From: Cyclobacteriaceae bacterium | Lineage (GTDB): Bacteria; Bacteroidota; Bacteroidia; Cytophagales; Cyclobacteriaceae | Reading direction: 5' to 3' | Assembly: GCA_016787565.1 (NCBI GenBank) | Contig: JAEUUG010000004.1 | Span: 620,593-684,592, forward strand | DNA length: 64,000 bases | In this document: one piece after another, positions 1-9,453 of the stretch | Layout: each line of letters begins with the position of its first letter | Numbering within the stretch: position 1 is the stretch's first letter | The notes under the pieces: generated by a model | What the model was told of the DNA's origin: nothing | Seen by the model: the letters and a program-made list of their open reading frames with translations, nothing else | The model's database searches: none | Position numbers and translations under genes: made by a program

Positions 1-2085
1 GTAGTGAACAATATTGATCAGCTTGCATCTTTGTATGAGAATAAACTGTATTCACATAGTAGTAAGTCGACCTCCAGTACAAATTATCTGAGATTAAAAT
101 TGATTGGCTCAACGGGAAATACCTCCGGATTGGGCACCAAAATCACGCTTTATCATTCCGGTGGTAAAATTCAATACACTGAGCATAATATATATCGTGG
201 ATACATTTCCACAGTTGAAGATGTGGTTCACTTCGGATTAGGTCAGGTGACTTCCATTGATTCTGTTTTGATTGAGTGGCTTGGCGGGAAACATCAAACC
301 TTGAAAAGCGTTAGCTCCAATCAGGTTCTCGTTATCAAAGAGAGTGACGCTATTCAAAGTTCAAGGCCTTCGGCAGAAAATGAACCTGCTATTTTTGAAA
401 AGGTATCCCACAGAACCTCTGGAATCGTCTATCAGCATGTTGAGCCCGATAGAATTGATTTCAATGTTCAGCGAACATTGCCACATAAATTTTCCCAACA
501 AGGCCCAGGTATTGCTGTAGGAGATGTGAATGGCGATAAGCTGGAAGATTTTATTGTAGGCGGAGCAGCAACGCAACCGATAACTTTATTTCTTCAACAA
601 AAAAACGGTAAGTTCCTTGAGCGGAAAATTACTGATGAAAAGCCGGAGGAGGATAACGGCATTCTTCTCTTTGATGCCGACAGCGATGGCGATCTTGATT
701 TGTATGCCGTTAGTGGTAGTTATGAATTTGAACCAGGAAGCCAAAATTACCAGGATCGGTTATACCTAAATGATGGACGTGGTAATTTTAAACTATCTAC
801 CAACGCTGTCCCAGCTGCACGAGCCAGTGGATCATGTGTTCGCGCTGCCGATTTTGATCAGGATGGCGATCTTGATTTATTTGTTGGTGGTCGTGTTACT
901 CCAGGAAAATATCCATTTTCTGAGCAGAGTTTTTTATTTCAAAATACTAGTGGAGTATTTACGGATGTAACAGAACAATGGAGTACAGATCTTCGCAACA
1001 TTGGTATCGTTTCGGATGCTATCTGGAGTGATTATGACAATGACGGAAAAACAGATCTTATTGTTGTTGGTGAATACATGACTGTTACGTTTTTTAAGAA
1101 TACCGGAAGTTCATTTGAAAAGAATACAGCATCAGGCATTGAAAATTATTTCGGATGGTTTAATAGTATCCAGGCTGGCGATTTCGACAGCGATGGTGAT
1201 ATGGATTATGTTGCCGGGAATCTTGGGCTAAATCATTATTATAATACATCCATGACGCAACCGTTAACGGTTTGGGCCAAAGATTTTGATGGGAATGGAA
1301 GCATTGATGCAATACTCTCATGTTATGCAAAAGCTGATGATGGTACGCTGAAATCATATCCCATACATTTCTGGGAAGATCTGAATTCTCAGAGCCCATT
1401 ATTCAGGAGGAAATTTTCGTTGTATAAGGATTTTGCAAAGGTAACTACAGAGAGTTTTTTTACGCCAGCGGAGCTTAAGGATGCTTTGCATTTAAAGGCC
1501 ACCTATATGGCGACCTGTTATATTGAAAATTTAGGTTCCGGCAAATTTAAGATTAATGAATTTCCGAACCTCGTTCAGGTTGCACCGGTTAATGGTATTC
1601 AGGTGGATGATGTAAATGAGGATGGTCACCTTGATATTATCATGGTGGGAAATGATTATAGCTATGAGCCCAATACAGGTCAATTCGATGCCTTTACTGG
1701 GTTGGTTTTACTGGGTGATGGAAAAGGTAATTTTAATGTATTACCATCTGTAACCAGCGGATTCTTTGTAAATGGTGATAGCAAAGGATTAGTTCGGTTA
1801 AGGGGTGTTCACAACGATTTGTTTATTGCAACCCAGAATAAGGATTCAGTTAGCGTTTTTCGAAAAAGCTTTCAAGAAAAATTGGAAGTTCTAACGCCTA
1901 CTTCATTGGATACCCGGGCCGAATTCTACTATACCGATGGAAGAAAACAACGGGTAGAATTTTATTATGGATCAGGCTATTTATCGCAGTCCACCAGAAG
2001 AATTCGTATCCCTGCTGGGGTACAGAAAATTACGGTGTTTGATTCAAAGGGTGATACACGTACAGTAATACCCGGAAACCAATGA
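1..2085 (+). CDS. FG-GAP/VCBS repeat protein with ASPIC/UnbV domain, 5' end outside window
   Basis: The reading frame is open from the first base, and the first in-window start is only a GTG at base 4, so the gene begins upstream. The first ~115 residues resemble an ASPIC/UnbV domain (LGTKITLYHSGG, HFGLGQ, IEWLGG). They are followed by a series of FG-GAP/VCBS-type calcium-binding repeats with Asp-rich loops (GDVNGDKLEDFIVGG, DADSDGDLDLYAVSG, DFDQDGDLDLFVGG, DFDSDGDMDYVAGN, DVNEDGHLDIIMVGN). Such proteins are normally exported, with beta-propeller repeats before ASPIC. Having further repeats after ASPIC is the long (about 1100-residue) Bacteroidota form often found in polysaccharide-use regions. 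The GH5 gene starts 50 bases downstream, so the two are probably co-transcribed. Exact substrate or partner is unknown. Confidence 0.85.
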   Translation, partial: VVNNIDQLASLYENKLYSHSSKSTSSTNYLRLKLIGSTGNTSGLGTKITLYHSGGKIQYTEHNIYRGYISTVEDVVHFGLGQVTSIDSVLIEWLGGKHQTLKSVSSNQVLVIKESDAIQSSRPSAENEPAIFEKVSHRTSGIVYQHVEPDRIDFNVQRTLPHKFSQQGPGIAVGDVNGDKLEDFIVGGAATQPITLFLQQKNGKFLERKITDEKPEEDNGILLFDADSDGDLDLYAVSGSYEFEPGSQNYQDRLYLNDGRGNFKLSTNAVPAARASGSCVRAADFDQDGDLDLFVGGRVTPGKYPFSEQSFLFQNTSGVFTDVTEQWSTDLRNIGIVSDAIWSDYDNDGKTDLIVVGEYMTVTFFKNTGSSFEKNTASGIENYFGWFNSIQAGDFDSDGDMDYVAGNLGLNHYYNTSMTQPLTVWAKDFDGNGSIDAILSCYAKADDGTLKSYPIHFWEDLNSQSPLFRRKFSLYKDFAKVTTESFFTPAELKDALHLKATYMATCYIENLGSGKFKINEFPNLVQVAPVNGIQVDDVNEDGHLDIIMVGNDYSYEPNTGQFDAFTGLVLLGDGKGNFNVLPSVTSGFFVNGDSKGLVRLRGVHNDLFIATQNKDSVSVFRKSFQEKLEVLTPTSLDTRAEFYYTDGRKQRVEFYYGSGYLSQSTRRIRIPAGVQKITVFDSKGDTRTVIPGNQ

Positions 2086-2135
2086 TTCAGGGATCTAAAC
2101 TTTGTATTGCGGTCTGAACATAAAATTCAACGCCT

Positions 2136-3269
2136 ATGGAGAGGAGAGACTTTATCAAAACCACCGGAATGTCTTTTGCTGCTGTGGGCCTTGCTGGCCC
2201 AGATGTATTGGCCAGTGTAAAATCAAAAAATAGAATACCCGCATGGAAGGGTTTTAATCTCCTGGATTTTTTTAGCCCCAATCCGATTGTTAAACAGCGT
2301 ACAACCGAAGAGCATTTTAAGTGGATGCGCGATTGGGGTTTTGACTTTGTGCGAATTCCAATCGCATATCCGTCTTATCTGGACTTTGATAGAAGCAGGG
2401 CTATTTTACCGGAAGAAGTTTATCAAATTAGCGAATCGGCTGTAGAGAAAATCGATAGTTTGGTGGCGATGGCCCATCACTATAAAATGCATGTGAGTCT
2501 CAATTTGCATCGCGCGCCTGGCTATTGCGTTAATGCCGGCTTTAATGAACCCTATAATCTATGGCGTGATCAGCCTGCACTGGATGCATTTTGTTTTCAC
2601 TGGAACTTTTGGGCTAAACGATATAAAAATGTTAGCAGTAAAAAGATAAGTTTCGACTTACTCAATGAGCCCAGCATGCGGGAAGATATGAATGACCAAC
2701 ATTCACAACGAAATTCTGTGCCGGATGAATTGTATCGTAAAATGGCATTGACTGCTGCTGAAGCTATCCGGAAAGAAAATCCAAAGCACCTGATTATTGC
2801 TGATGGTAATAATGTGGGCAATACGGTAATACCTGAAATTGTGGATTTGAATATTGCGCAAAGCTGCAGGGGATATTATCCAGGTGCTATTTCGCATTAT
2901 AAGGCTCCCTGGGCATTTAAGGATATTGATAATCTTCCTGCACCCCAATGGCCGGGAAAGGTTGGTGATGTCGAATTCAACCGTGCTATGTTGGAGACAT
3001 ACTACAAGCCATGGATTGATCTTGCAAAAAGTGGTGTGGGTGTTCATTGTGGCGAATGCGGATGCTGGAACAAAACTCCACACGATATTTTTCTTTCCTG
3101 GTTTGGTGATGTTCTTGGAATTCTCCGTGAAAATAAAATAGGTTTTGCGCTGTGGGAGTTTGTTGGTGATTTTGGGGTGCTGGACAGCAAGCGCGAAGAT
3201 GCGCACTATGTGGATTGGTACGGACATAAGTTGGATAAAAAGCTTTTGGATATATTAGCGCGCCACTAG
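2136..3269 (+). CDS. Secreted glycoside hydrolase family 5 (cellulase/mannanase-like)
   Basis: A 377-residue protein with a Tat-like signal (RRDFIK near the N-terminus, then a hydrophobic stretch ending near LAGPDVLAS). The body is a GH5-type TIM barrel: FDFVRIPIAYPSY for an early strand, the general acid/base Glu178 in FDLLNEPS, and the likely nucleophile Glu307 in VHCGECGCWN, with a closing strand FALWEFVGDFGV. GH5 enzymes retain configuration and cut beta-1,4- or beta-1,3-linked glucans or mannans; the exact substrate cannot be read from sequence. It sits between the FG-GAP protein and an AGE epimerase, which fits a role in breaking down a beta-glycan outside the cytoplasm. Confidence 0.88.
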   Translation: MERRDFIKTTGMSFAAVGLAGPDVLASVKSKNRIPAWKGFNLLDFFSPNPIVKQRTTEEHFKWMRDWGFDFVRIPIAYPSYLDFDRSRAILPEEVYQISESAVEKIDSLVAMAHHYKMHVSLNLHRAPGYCVNAGFNEPYNLWRDQPALDAFCFHWNFWAKRYKNVSSKKISFDLLNEPSMREDMNDQHSQRNSVPDELYRKMALTAAEAIRKENPKHLIIADGNNVGNTVIPEIVDLNIAQSCRGYYPGAISHYKAPWAFKDIDNLPAPQWPGKVGDVEFNRAMLETYYKPWIDLAKSGVGVHCGECGCWNKTPHDIFLSWFGDVLGILRENKIGFALWEFVGDFGVLDSKREDAHYVDWYGHKLDKKLLDILARH

Positions 3270-3309
3270 CCAAATCCCGTCTGTTGAGATCATTTCAAAT
3301 AGTACTGAT

Positions 3310-4677
3310 ATGGAATTCACTACTTCTTATTTGAACAATCTTTCAATTTGTTTACGGGGATTCCTGATTATGCTTTCCTTTACTTCCTGTGAAAAGGAAT
3401 CAGCGGGCGATCGGATGACACTTGCAACTGCAATTGAAAATTCGATTAAAACTGAAATGCTAAATCAGTGGTACCCAAGCGCAGTCGATTCTGTACATGG
3501 AGGATTTCTCAGCACGTTTACCTTCGATTGGCGACCTACAGGTTCACAGGATAAAATGATTGTTACCCAGGCGCGTCATACTTGGTCATGTGCAAAAGCA
3601 TCTTTACTTTACCCGGATAATCCAGTATTTCTGAAAAGTGCTGAGCATGGCTTTACGTTTTTACGCGATGTTATGTGGGATAAGGAATTTGGCGGATTCT
3701 TTAATCTGGTTAATCGCAGTGGTCAACCGTTACAGGAAATGAAAACAGCCTATGGAAATGCTTTTGGTATCTATGCTTTATCAGCGTATTATGAAGCCAC
3801 ACGTGATACCAGCGCATTACGATTGGTGAAAGAGGCCTTTGCGTGGCTTGAGCAATATAGCCATGATCGCAGGCAAAAAGGGTATTACCAGCATCTTGAT
3901 CGCGATGGAAAAGTGATGGTCAGACCTGATACCATTGAATCAATGGCTGAAATCGGACTCAAGGATCAAAACAGTTCTATTCATTTGCTGGAAGCCTTCA
4001 CTGCGTTATATCAGATTTGGCCCGATAGTCTTGTAAAGGAGCGACTGCAAGAAATGCTTTTCCTAATCCGGGATACGATGGTTAATGATAAGGGATATCT
4101 CGTTTTGTTCTTTCAGCCCGACTGGACACCTGTATCGTTTCGAGAATCATCTATTGACGTAATTGAAAAACATCACAATCTCGATCATGTTTCTTTTGGT
4201 CATGATGTTGAAACAGCTTACCTCATGCTGGAAGCATCTCATGTGTTGGGAATTAAGAGTGATGTAAAAACCCAACGCATAGCAAAAAAAATGATTGACC
4301 ATGCGCTGGATAATGGTTGGGACTATTCTGCTGGAGGCTTTTATGATGAGGGATATTATTTTAAAGACAGTATCGACATTTTTATTTTGCGAGACACCAA
4401 AAATTGGTGGGCACAGGCTGAAGGACTTAATACCCTGCTGCTAATGGCCGAACTTTATCCGCAGGATGAACATGATTATTTTGAAAAATTCAAAATCCTT
4501 TGGAAATACATTGATACTAATCTAATTGATCATGAATACGGTGATTGGTTTGCCGGTGGACTTGACAAGCAGCCTGAGATGAAATCAGCCTTGAAAGGAC
4601 ATATCTGGAAAGGCAACTACCATCAGTTTCGCTCACTTTCTAACTGTGTGAAGATGCTACGCGGTCAGAAGTCCTAA
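3310..4677 (+). CDS. AGE-family epimerase, probable lipoprotein (cellobiose/mannobiose 2-epimerase-like)
   Basis: 455 residues with an (alpha/alpha)6-barrel of the N-acylglucosamine 2-epimerase superfamily. Family landmarks are RHTW at 89-92, the His-rich segment SFGHDVE around 296-301 and NWWAQAEG at 365-372, which match the catalytic and substrate-stacking regions of cellobiose 2-epimerases. The N-terminus is hydrophobic and ends in SFTSC, a plausible lipobox with Cys near residue 27, so the enzyme would be anchored outside the cytoplasm. That is unusual, since characterised cellobiose 2-epimerases are mostly cytoplasmic. It follows the GH5 gene by 40 bases and probably acts on its products. 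It overlaps the convergent oxidoreductase gene by four bases at the stop codons. Confidence 0.82.
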   Translation: MEFTTSYLNNLSICLRGFLIMLSFTSCEKESAGDRMTLATAIENSIKTEMLNQWYPSAVDSVHGGFLSTFTFDWRPTGSQDKMIVTQARHTWSCAKASLLYPDNPVFLKSAEHGFTFLRDVMWDKEFGGFFNLVNRSGQPLQEMKTAYGNAFGIYALSAYYEATRDTSALRLVKEAFAWLEQYSHDRRQKGYYQHLDRDGKVMVRPDTIESMAEIGLKDQNSSIHLLEAFTALYQIWPDSLVKERLQEMLFLIRDTMVNDKGYLVLFFQPDWTPVSFRESSIDVIEKHHNLDHVSFGHDVETAYLMLEASHVLGIKSDVKTQRIAKKMIDHALDNGWDYSAGGFYDEGYYFKDSIDIFILRDTKNWWAQAEGLNTLLLMAELYPQDEHDYFEKFKILWKYIDTNLIDHEYGDWFAGGLDKQPEMKSALKGHIWKGNYHQFRSLSNCVKMLRGQKS

Positions 4678-5765
4678 CCGATCGTTACCCTTTTCTTTTC
4701 TGCCACCGAACGATAAATAGCTTCCACTATACGAATATCTTTCAGGCCTTCTTCTCCGGGCACCAGCATCGGTTTTTTGTTAATAATTGAAAGCGCATCA
4801 TCGTCCATTTGTTTTGCCTGTTGATTGGGTAGTGTTGCCTGCAGCAGCGTTCCGTCACTGGTTTCCCCTTTATTACCACTGTACGCCTGAAAGGGGGAGA
4901 GTTCGTACCAGCCCTTCGAACATTTTACATGCAGTCTGTTCATTCCTTTGCCAAAGCTGGTTTCGCATGCAGCGGTAACACCTCCAGTAAACTCCAGGTC
5001 AAAATTCATCGTCTCTTCTACCTCCGTATAAATTTCCGGGCGGGTGGTAGAAGCACGAGCCGTGACAGCAATCGGCTCTAAACCGGTTGCGTAGCGTGTA
5101 GCATTGAGCGGGTAAACGCCCATGTCATACATGGCGCCACCGCCCATCTTTTTCTGTTGCTTCCAATGATTTGTTCGTGGATCAAAATAACCAGCCACAG
5201 CTTCAACGGAGTGAATCTTTCCATACGTTTGTTCTTTCCTGAATTTTATAATCTGCTGCGTATTGGGTTCATGGTGTACACGGTATCCGATGCTCAGTGT
5301 AACCTTATGGTTGTTACAAGCATCAATCATATTCTGGCATTCTTTTACCGTCATGGCCATGGGTTTCTCACACCAGACATGCTTCCCCGCCCTGGCAGCC
5401 CGAATACAATACTCCATGTGCATGGAAGGTGGCAATACGATGTAGATTATATCAATGGATGAATTATTAGCTATCGAGTCGAAGTTGCTGTAGGAATAAA
5501 TATTTTTATCCAACAGGTTGTATTGTTGTTTCCATTTTTCTGCTTTGGCCGGTGTTCCGGTAACGATGCCCACTAATTCGCAATGCTCTGTTACCTGAAG
5601 GGCCGGTGCCAACAGGTCGGTGCTGTAGTACCCAAGACCTACTAACGCGACACCAAGCTTCTTTTTCTTTTGTGGAATGATCACATTTGAAAATGCATTC
5701 TGAGCAAACGTGATACCGGCAACTCCTGTGAGTGCATGCCGCATGAATTTTCGCCTGTTGATCAT
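4674..5765 (-). CDS. Gfo/Idh/MocA-family oxidoreductase, exported type
   Basis: 363 residues. A Tat-like leader (NRRKFMRHALTG, then a hydrophobic segment to about residue 28) precedes a Rossmann fold with GLGYYS at 43-48, the family EKP motif at 133-135 (Lys134 is the usual catalytic or cofactor-contacting lysine), and a C-terminal alpha/beta substrate domain (GGGAMYDMGVYPLNA). The family uses NAD(P) to oxidise or reduce sugars and cyclitols. Tat export would carry the cofactor folded into the periplasm, as in glucose-fructose oxidoreductase. Convergent with and touching the epimerase gene, it may belong to the same sugar theme but is not in the same transcript. Confidence 0.85.
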   Translation of the reverse strand: MINRRKFMRHALTGVAGITFAQNAFSNVIIPQKKKKLGVALVGLGYYSTDLLAPALQVTEHCELVGIVTGTPAKAEKWKQQYNLLDKNIYSYSNFDSIANNSSIDIIYIVLPPSMHMEYCIRAARAGKHVWCEKPMAMTVKECQNMIDACNNHKVTLSIGYRVHHEPNTQQIIKFRKEQTYGKIHSVEAVAGYFDPRTNHWKQQKKMGGGAMYDMGVYPLNATRYATGLEPIAVTARASTTRPEIYTEVEETMNFDLEFTGGVTAACETSFGKGMNRLHVKCSKGWYELSPFQAYSGNKGETSDGTLLQATLPNQQAKQMDDDALSIINKKPMLVPGEEGLKDIRIVEAIYRSVAEKKRVTIG

Positions 5766-5877
5766 GGAATTTTGTTTAGACTAATATCCAAATTATTTCG
5801 TGTAGTCGCAACCGATGGCTTCCAAACTAAAGCAGGAATCCGGTTAAATGGATTCCCTGCTAACTTTAAGGTGAAAA

Positions 5878-6426
5878 CTAGTTCGATATTTTTTTCAGGT
5901 TCATCTCAAAGAACTTCATCCACGTATTGCCATCACGTGAATATTCACCAATCTCGTTCCAGGTTTTTTCATTCGGGTTCAATACAATGGAATACTTTGT
6001 TTTTCCTCCCTGCGGAATATCGAAGCCCCATTCAAATGTATGTTCACTGGTAGCCTTAAACCAGGCATCTGTACTTCTGCTGTCCTGCAGGTACGATTTG
6101 AAGGCGTATTCACCACCGAACGGATTAAACGAAAGTATTCCTATGGCGTGATGGACAATTATCTCTTCTTTTGAATTGGGGTCAATAGTTTTTCCAATTC
6201 CCTCAATCAATATAATACCTCCGTCCAGTTTGTATTCAAGACGCTCATCAATGATGGATCGTTTTCCTTCCCCCGGGCCCTGTTTCATAAATCCCTCTCC
6301 CTGCCAATGTCCGATCCAGGATTCAAATATTTTTAACTTTTGTTTATGATTGGTGTCTGACTGTGCCAAACTGCAACCAACATGCATGGTGGTTAATGCA
6401 AGGAGTGTCAGGATTAATTTTTTCAT
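5878..6426 (-). CDS. Secreted DUF1579-like/lipocalin-like protein
   Basis: 182 residues with a clear signal peptide (MKKLILTLLALTTMHVGCSLAQ, signal peptidase I type; Cys18 is a possible but weak lipobox). The mature part has WIGHWQGEGF near its start and alternating beta-rich segments with a late EIGEYSRDGNTWMKFFEM. This is the pattern of small beta-barrel DUF1579/FABP-like proteins. No catalytic residues are evident and the ligand is unknown. It lies 45 bases downstream of the winged-helix regulator gene and has its own copy of the palindrome found upstream of the regulator operon, so it is a likely target of that regulator. Confidence 0.6.
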   Translation of the reverse strand: MKKLILTLLALTTMHVGCSLAQSDTNHKQKLKIFESWIGHWQGEGFMKQGPGEGKRSIIDERLEYKLDGGIILIEGIGKTIDPNSKEEIIVHHAIGILSFNPFGGEYAFKSYLQDSRSTDAWFKATSEHTFEWGFDIPQGGKTKYSIVLNPNEKTWNEIGEYSRDGNTWMKFFEMNLKKISN

Positions 6427-6438
6427 GGTTGTAAACTG

Positions 6439-6453
6439 GTTTAAAATGTAAAC
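6439..6453 (-). promoter_or_regulatory. Candidate operator GTTTA-N5-TAAAC upstream of the DUF1579-like gene
   Basis: A perfect 5-bp palindrome arm pair (GTTTA at 6439-6443, TAAAC at 6449-6453) lies 13-27 bases before the start codon of the minus-strand gene. The same pattern with the same spacing occurs at 7362-7376 upstream of the regulator operon. A TTTG that could serve as -33 element lies at 6465-6462; the -7 element here is poor. Operator function is inferred from the paired occurrence only. Confidence 0.45.
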
Positions 6454-6471
6454 TAAATATTCAAAAAAATA

Positions 6472-6756
6472 TTACTTGTGAATGTATTGTTTTAACGTGT
6501 TGACATAATCCTCAAAGGCTTTGATACCCTTTCTTGTGATCTTACAGGTGGTTAATGGTTTCTTGCCTTTAAACGACTTTTCAATTTTAATGTATCCTGC
6601 TTCTGAAAGTTTATCCAATTGAACACTGAGGTTGCCAGCAGTACTGTTTGTTTTTTCCCGCAGAAAAATGAACTCTGCCGACTCCAGGCTAATCAGTAAA
6701 GACATGATACCCAAACGTAATTGGGAATGCAGAAGTGGATCGAGATCGTTAAGCAT
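6472..6756 (-). CDS. Winged-helix transcriptional regulator (HTH_34 type)
   Basis: 94 residues, the size of single-domain winged-helix regulators of the ArsR/MarR-like group (Pfam winged helix HTH_34). It has the helix region LHSQLRLGIMSLLISLE, recognition-helix region NSTAGNLSVQLDKLSEAGYI, and a beta-wing with IEKSFKGKKPLTTCKIT followed by TRKGIKAFEDYV. No ligand-binding domain is present. The upstream membrane protein gene ends two bases before this start codon (one-base gap), so the two are translated from one message. Proteins of this type often sit with a small membrane protein in Bacteroidota, and the palindromes on both flanks suggest autorepression plus control of the secreted neighbour. 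Confidence 0.82.
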   Translation of the reverse strand: MLNDLDPLLHSQLRLGIMSLLISLESAEFIFLREKTNSTAGNLSVQLDKLSEAGYIKIEKSFKGKKPLTTCKITRKGIKAFEDYVNTLKQYIHK

Positions 6757-6757
6757 T

Positions 6758-7336
6758 TCAGGCCTGCTTAGTCTTTAACATATATCCCGGAATGATATAG
6801 CCACCCAAAATAGCCAGTGCGCCCACCAGGTATTGAATATCGGTAGGCACCATAAAACAGATAATGCCCATCACCCAAAAGACAATACCGCCAACTATAA
6901 GCGGTTTGAATTTTATAACAATACCAGAAAGTAATGTTGGCATGGCACTAACCACAAGGATGACCGGATTTAAGTGAAAGTTGATTTGATAGCCGAAGAC
7001 CACCAGCGTAAAAATAACAATTCCAAAACTAAGCCACAGCCATACTGTTATTTTGCCGAGGTGTGTTACTGACTTAGCAGAACCATCTCTATTGTATCCC
7101 TGATACAGGGAGTATAGCCATGGCGGAATGGTAATGAGCCAGATTGCGTAGGGATATTCATAGTGCAACTTAATCAGGGAGAACATACCGAGATTGGCTA
7201 TCAGAATGGTCCACCCCCACAACAAAAAGTAAAAACTATTTTGTTGGACACTTCCTTTGGCCTGGTCAATCATATCCGCGATGATGTCAAGGCTTTGCTG
7301 AGCGCTGAGTTTTTCAGAATTTGTTTCCATATGCAA
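6758..7336 (-). CDS. Integral membrane protein of unknown function, partner of the regulator
   Basis: 192 residues. A short amphipathic N-terminal part (LSAQQSLDIIADMIDQAKGSV) is followed by about five hydrophobic segments (FYFLLWGWTILIANLGMF, YAIWLITIPPWLYSLY, VWLWLSFGIVIFTLVVF, PVILVVSAMPTLLSGIVI, IVFWVMGIICFMV and beyond). No catalytic motif is visible. The start is at 7336, with a second ATG two codons later. It is first in a two-gene operon with the winged-helix regulator, a common arrangement in which the membrane protein's role is unknown; sensing of membrane state or transport are possible but not shown. Confidence 0.75.
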   Translation of the reverse strand: MHMETNSEKLSAQQSLDIIADMIDQAKGSVQQNSFYFLLWGWTILIANLGMFSLIKLHYEYPYAIWLITIPPWLYSLYQGYNRDGSAKSVTHLGKITVWLWLSFGIVIFTLVVFGYQINFHLNPVILVVSAMPTLLSGIVIKFKPLIVGGIVFWVMGIICFMVPTDIQYLVGALAILGGYIIPGYMLKTKQA

Positions 7337-7348
7337 TCGTTAACGGAA

Positions 7349-7380
7349 CAAATGTAAAATAGTTTATAATATAAACCAAA
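7349..7380 (-). promoter_or_regulatory. Bacteroidota-type promoter with operator in the spacer, for the regulator operon
   Basis: On the minus strand, TTTG at 7380-7377, a 20-base spacer and TACATTTG at 7356-7349 match the -33/-7 pattern TTTG-N19-TAnnTTTG. The palindrome GTTTATAATATAAAC (7362-7376) fills the spacer, exactly where a repressor would block RNA polymerase. The start codon is 13 bases beyond the -7 box, so the leader is very short. Confidence 0.55.
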
Positions 7381-7485
7381 AATATTTTTAAACCGAAATC
7401 GTTTCCAATTTACCATCCCTGATTAATGTCATGGTTTTGTAGGCGTTTGTTGATGATCATTACTTAAGATTTAACAATAACCCAA

Positions 7486-9327
7486 ATGAAAACACTAACC
7501 GTAGAAGTAAAACATCAGGAATTACAGAAATGGGTTGACGAAATGGAGGCGATTTGCAATCCAGAACGTGTGCATTGGTGCGATGGTTCGAAAGAAGAGT
7601 ACGCTGTACTCTGTGAACAACTTGTCGAGAAAGGAACGTTTATAAAATTGAATGAGCAAAAGTGGCCCAACAGCTACGCCTGTTTTTCAGATCCAAGTGA
7701 TGTGGCTCGTGTAGAGGACCGCACGTACATCTGTAGCCGGAAAAAGGAAGATGCCGGCCCCACGAACAATTGGGTGGATCCGCGTGAGATGAAGCCAAAA
7801 CTGAAAAAACTTTTTAAAGGCTGTATGAAAGGTCGTACCATGTATGTCATTCCTTTTAGTATGGGTCCTGTCGGATCACCCATGTCACAGATCGGTGTGG
7901 AGATTACCGATTCTGAATATGTGGTAGTGAATATGCACATCATGACACGTGTTGGGGCAAGGGTGCTGGAGGTTCTGGGAACACAAGGTGAGTATGTTAA
8001 GTGTTTGCATTCTGTAGGTGCTCCATTAGAAGAAGGTGCTAGGGATGCGCAATGGCCTTGCAATTCGGAAGTAAAATATATTGTACACTATCCAGAAGAG
8101 CGAACTATCGTATCCTATGGCTCTGGCTATGGTGGCAATGCCTTGCTGGGCAAGAAATGTTTTGCCTTGCGCATCGCTTCTGTAATGGCTCAGGAAGAAG
8201 GATGGCTTGCCGAACACATGTTGATTATGGGAGTGGAGAGCCCGGATGGTGAAAAGAATTATATCGCAGCAGCATTTCCAAGTGCTTGCGGCAAAACTAA
8301 TTTTGCCATGCTGATACCTCCCGCTGAATTTAAGGGATGGAAAGTTACAACAGTAGGTGATGACATTGCGTGGATAAAACCAGGTAAAGATGGTAAACTA
8401 CATGCCATCAATCCAGAGGCAGGCTACTTTGGTGTGGCCCCGGGTACAAATGCAAAGACAAACGCAAGTGCCATGCAATCCATTGCACGTAATACCATCT
8501 TCACAAACGTAGGTGTAACAAGTGATGGAGATATCTGGTGGGAGGGCATGACAAAAGAGCCACCAAAAGATCTAACGGATTGGCGTGGTCAGAAATGGGA
8601 TCCGGCAAGTGGTAAGCCTTGTGCGCACCCAAATGCTCGGTTCACAGCTCCGGCTAATCAAAATCCAAGTCTGGATTCGGATTGGGAAAATCCAGATGGT
8701 GTGCGCATTGATGCCTTTATTTTCGGAGGCCGAAGAAGTACTACTGTTCCGCTGGTATACCAACCTGTGAACTGGAATTTTGGTGTTTACCTCGCTTCCA
8801 CAATGGGTTCAGAAACTACGGCAGCCGCATTTGGTGAGATCGGAAAGGTGAGACGGGATCCTTTTGCGATGTTACCATTTTGCGGCTACCACATGGGTGA
8901 TTATTTTAACCATTGGTTACAGATTGGTCGTGATCTTCCGGCACCACCACGAATTTTTGGGGTGAACTGGTTCCGTAAAGATGAGAATGGCAATTTCATG
9001 TGGCCTGGATTTGGCGAAAACATGCGGGTGCTGAAATGGATTATTCAACGAATTCGTGGTAAAGTATCCGCTGTTGAAAGTCCGGTAGGCCGCATGCCTC
9101 GCTATGAAGATATTGATTGGTCAGGATCGACTTTTACAAAAGTTGAATTTGACCGGATTATGGAAATTGATCGCGAAGCCTGGAAAGCCGAATTATTGGG
9201 ACATGCCGAACTCTTTGAACGGATGTACGACAAGCTTCCGAAAGAGTATATCTTCATGCGTGAATTATTATTGTCCAGTTTGTGGCGGTCACCAGCCAAG
9301 TGGCACTTAGAACCTGAATTGAACTGA
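7486..9327 (+). CDS. pckG: Phosphoenolpyruvate carboxykinase (GTP)
   Basis: 613 residues, full length for the GTP-dependent family (EC 4.1.1.32), which interconverts oxaloacetate plus GTP with phosphoenolpyruvate, GDP and CO2 in gluconeogenesis. The kinase-1a P-loop FPSACGKTN lies at 264-272, including the reactive Cys268 and nucleotide-binding Lys270 of this family. Other visible hallmarks are the substrate loop [15 protein letters not shown], metal-site region [11 protein letters not shown], and [16 protein letters not shown]. The bacterial ATP-type enzyme has a different P-loop, so the GTP type is clear. The gene stands alone, with a hairpin terminator directly downstream. Confidence 0.97.
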   Translation: MKTLTVEVKHQELQKWVDEMEAICNPERVHWCDGSKEEYAVLCEQLVEKGTFIKLNEQKWPNSYACFSDPSDVARVEDRTYICSRKKEDAGPTNNWVDPREMKPKLKKLFKGCMKGRTMYVIPFSMGPVGSPMSQIGVEITDSEYVVVNMHIMTRVGARVLEVLGTQGEYVKCLHSVGAPLEEGARDAQWPCNSEVKYIVHYPEERTIVSYGSGYGGNALLGKKCFALRIASVMAQEEGWLAEHMLIMGVESPDGEKNYIAAAFPSACGKTNFAMLIPPAEFKGWKVTTVGDDIAWIKPGKDGKLHAINPEAGYFGVAPGTNAKTNASAMQSIARNTIFTNVGVTSDGDIWWEGMTKEPPKDLTDWRGQKWDPASGKPCAHPNARFTAPANQNPSLDSDWENPDGVRIDAFIFGGRRSTTVPLVYQPVNWNFGVYLASTMGSETTAAAFGEIGKVRRDPFAMLPFCGYHMGDYFNHWLQIGRDLPAPPRIFGVNWFRKDENGNFMWPGFGENMRVLKWIIQRIRGKVSAVESPVGRMPRYEDIDWSGSTFTKVEFDRIMEIDREAWKAELLGHAELFERMYDKLPKEYIFMRELLLSSLWRSPAKWHLEPELN

Positions 9328-9338
9328 TCCTTTTGTAA

Positions 9339-9380
9339 CTTCTCTGCAGTATCGCGTCAGCATGCTGCAGAGAAGATTTT
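9339..9380 (+). terminator. Hairpin terminator after pckG
   Basis: An 11-bp perfect inverted repeat (9339-9349 CTTCTCTGCAG and 9365-9375 CTGCAGAGAAG) with a 15-base loop starts 12 bases after the pckG stop codon and is followed by ATTTT. The T-run is short, so termination may be incomplete. Confidence 0.6.
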
Positions 9381-9453
9381 CAGTTAACTTAATCGGCAGA
9401 AACCTATATGCACTTCAGTTCATTCAGTATTTTTGATAAAATAATTCGAGTCG

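Noticed and set aside
2703..3227. Long antisense frame (174 codons) within the GH5 gene
   Set aside because: It shadows a convincing GH5 domain and shows no recognisable protein features.
9381..9453. FMN riboswitch before riboflavin synthase
   Set aside because: The space is too short and no RFN-type conserved boxes are visible.
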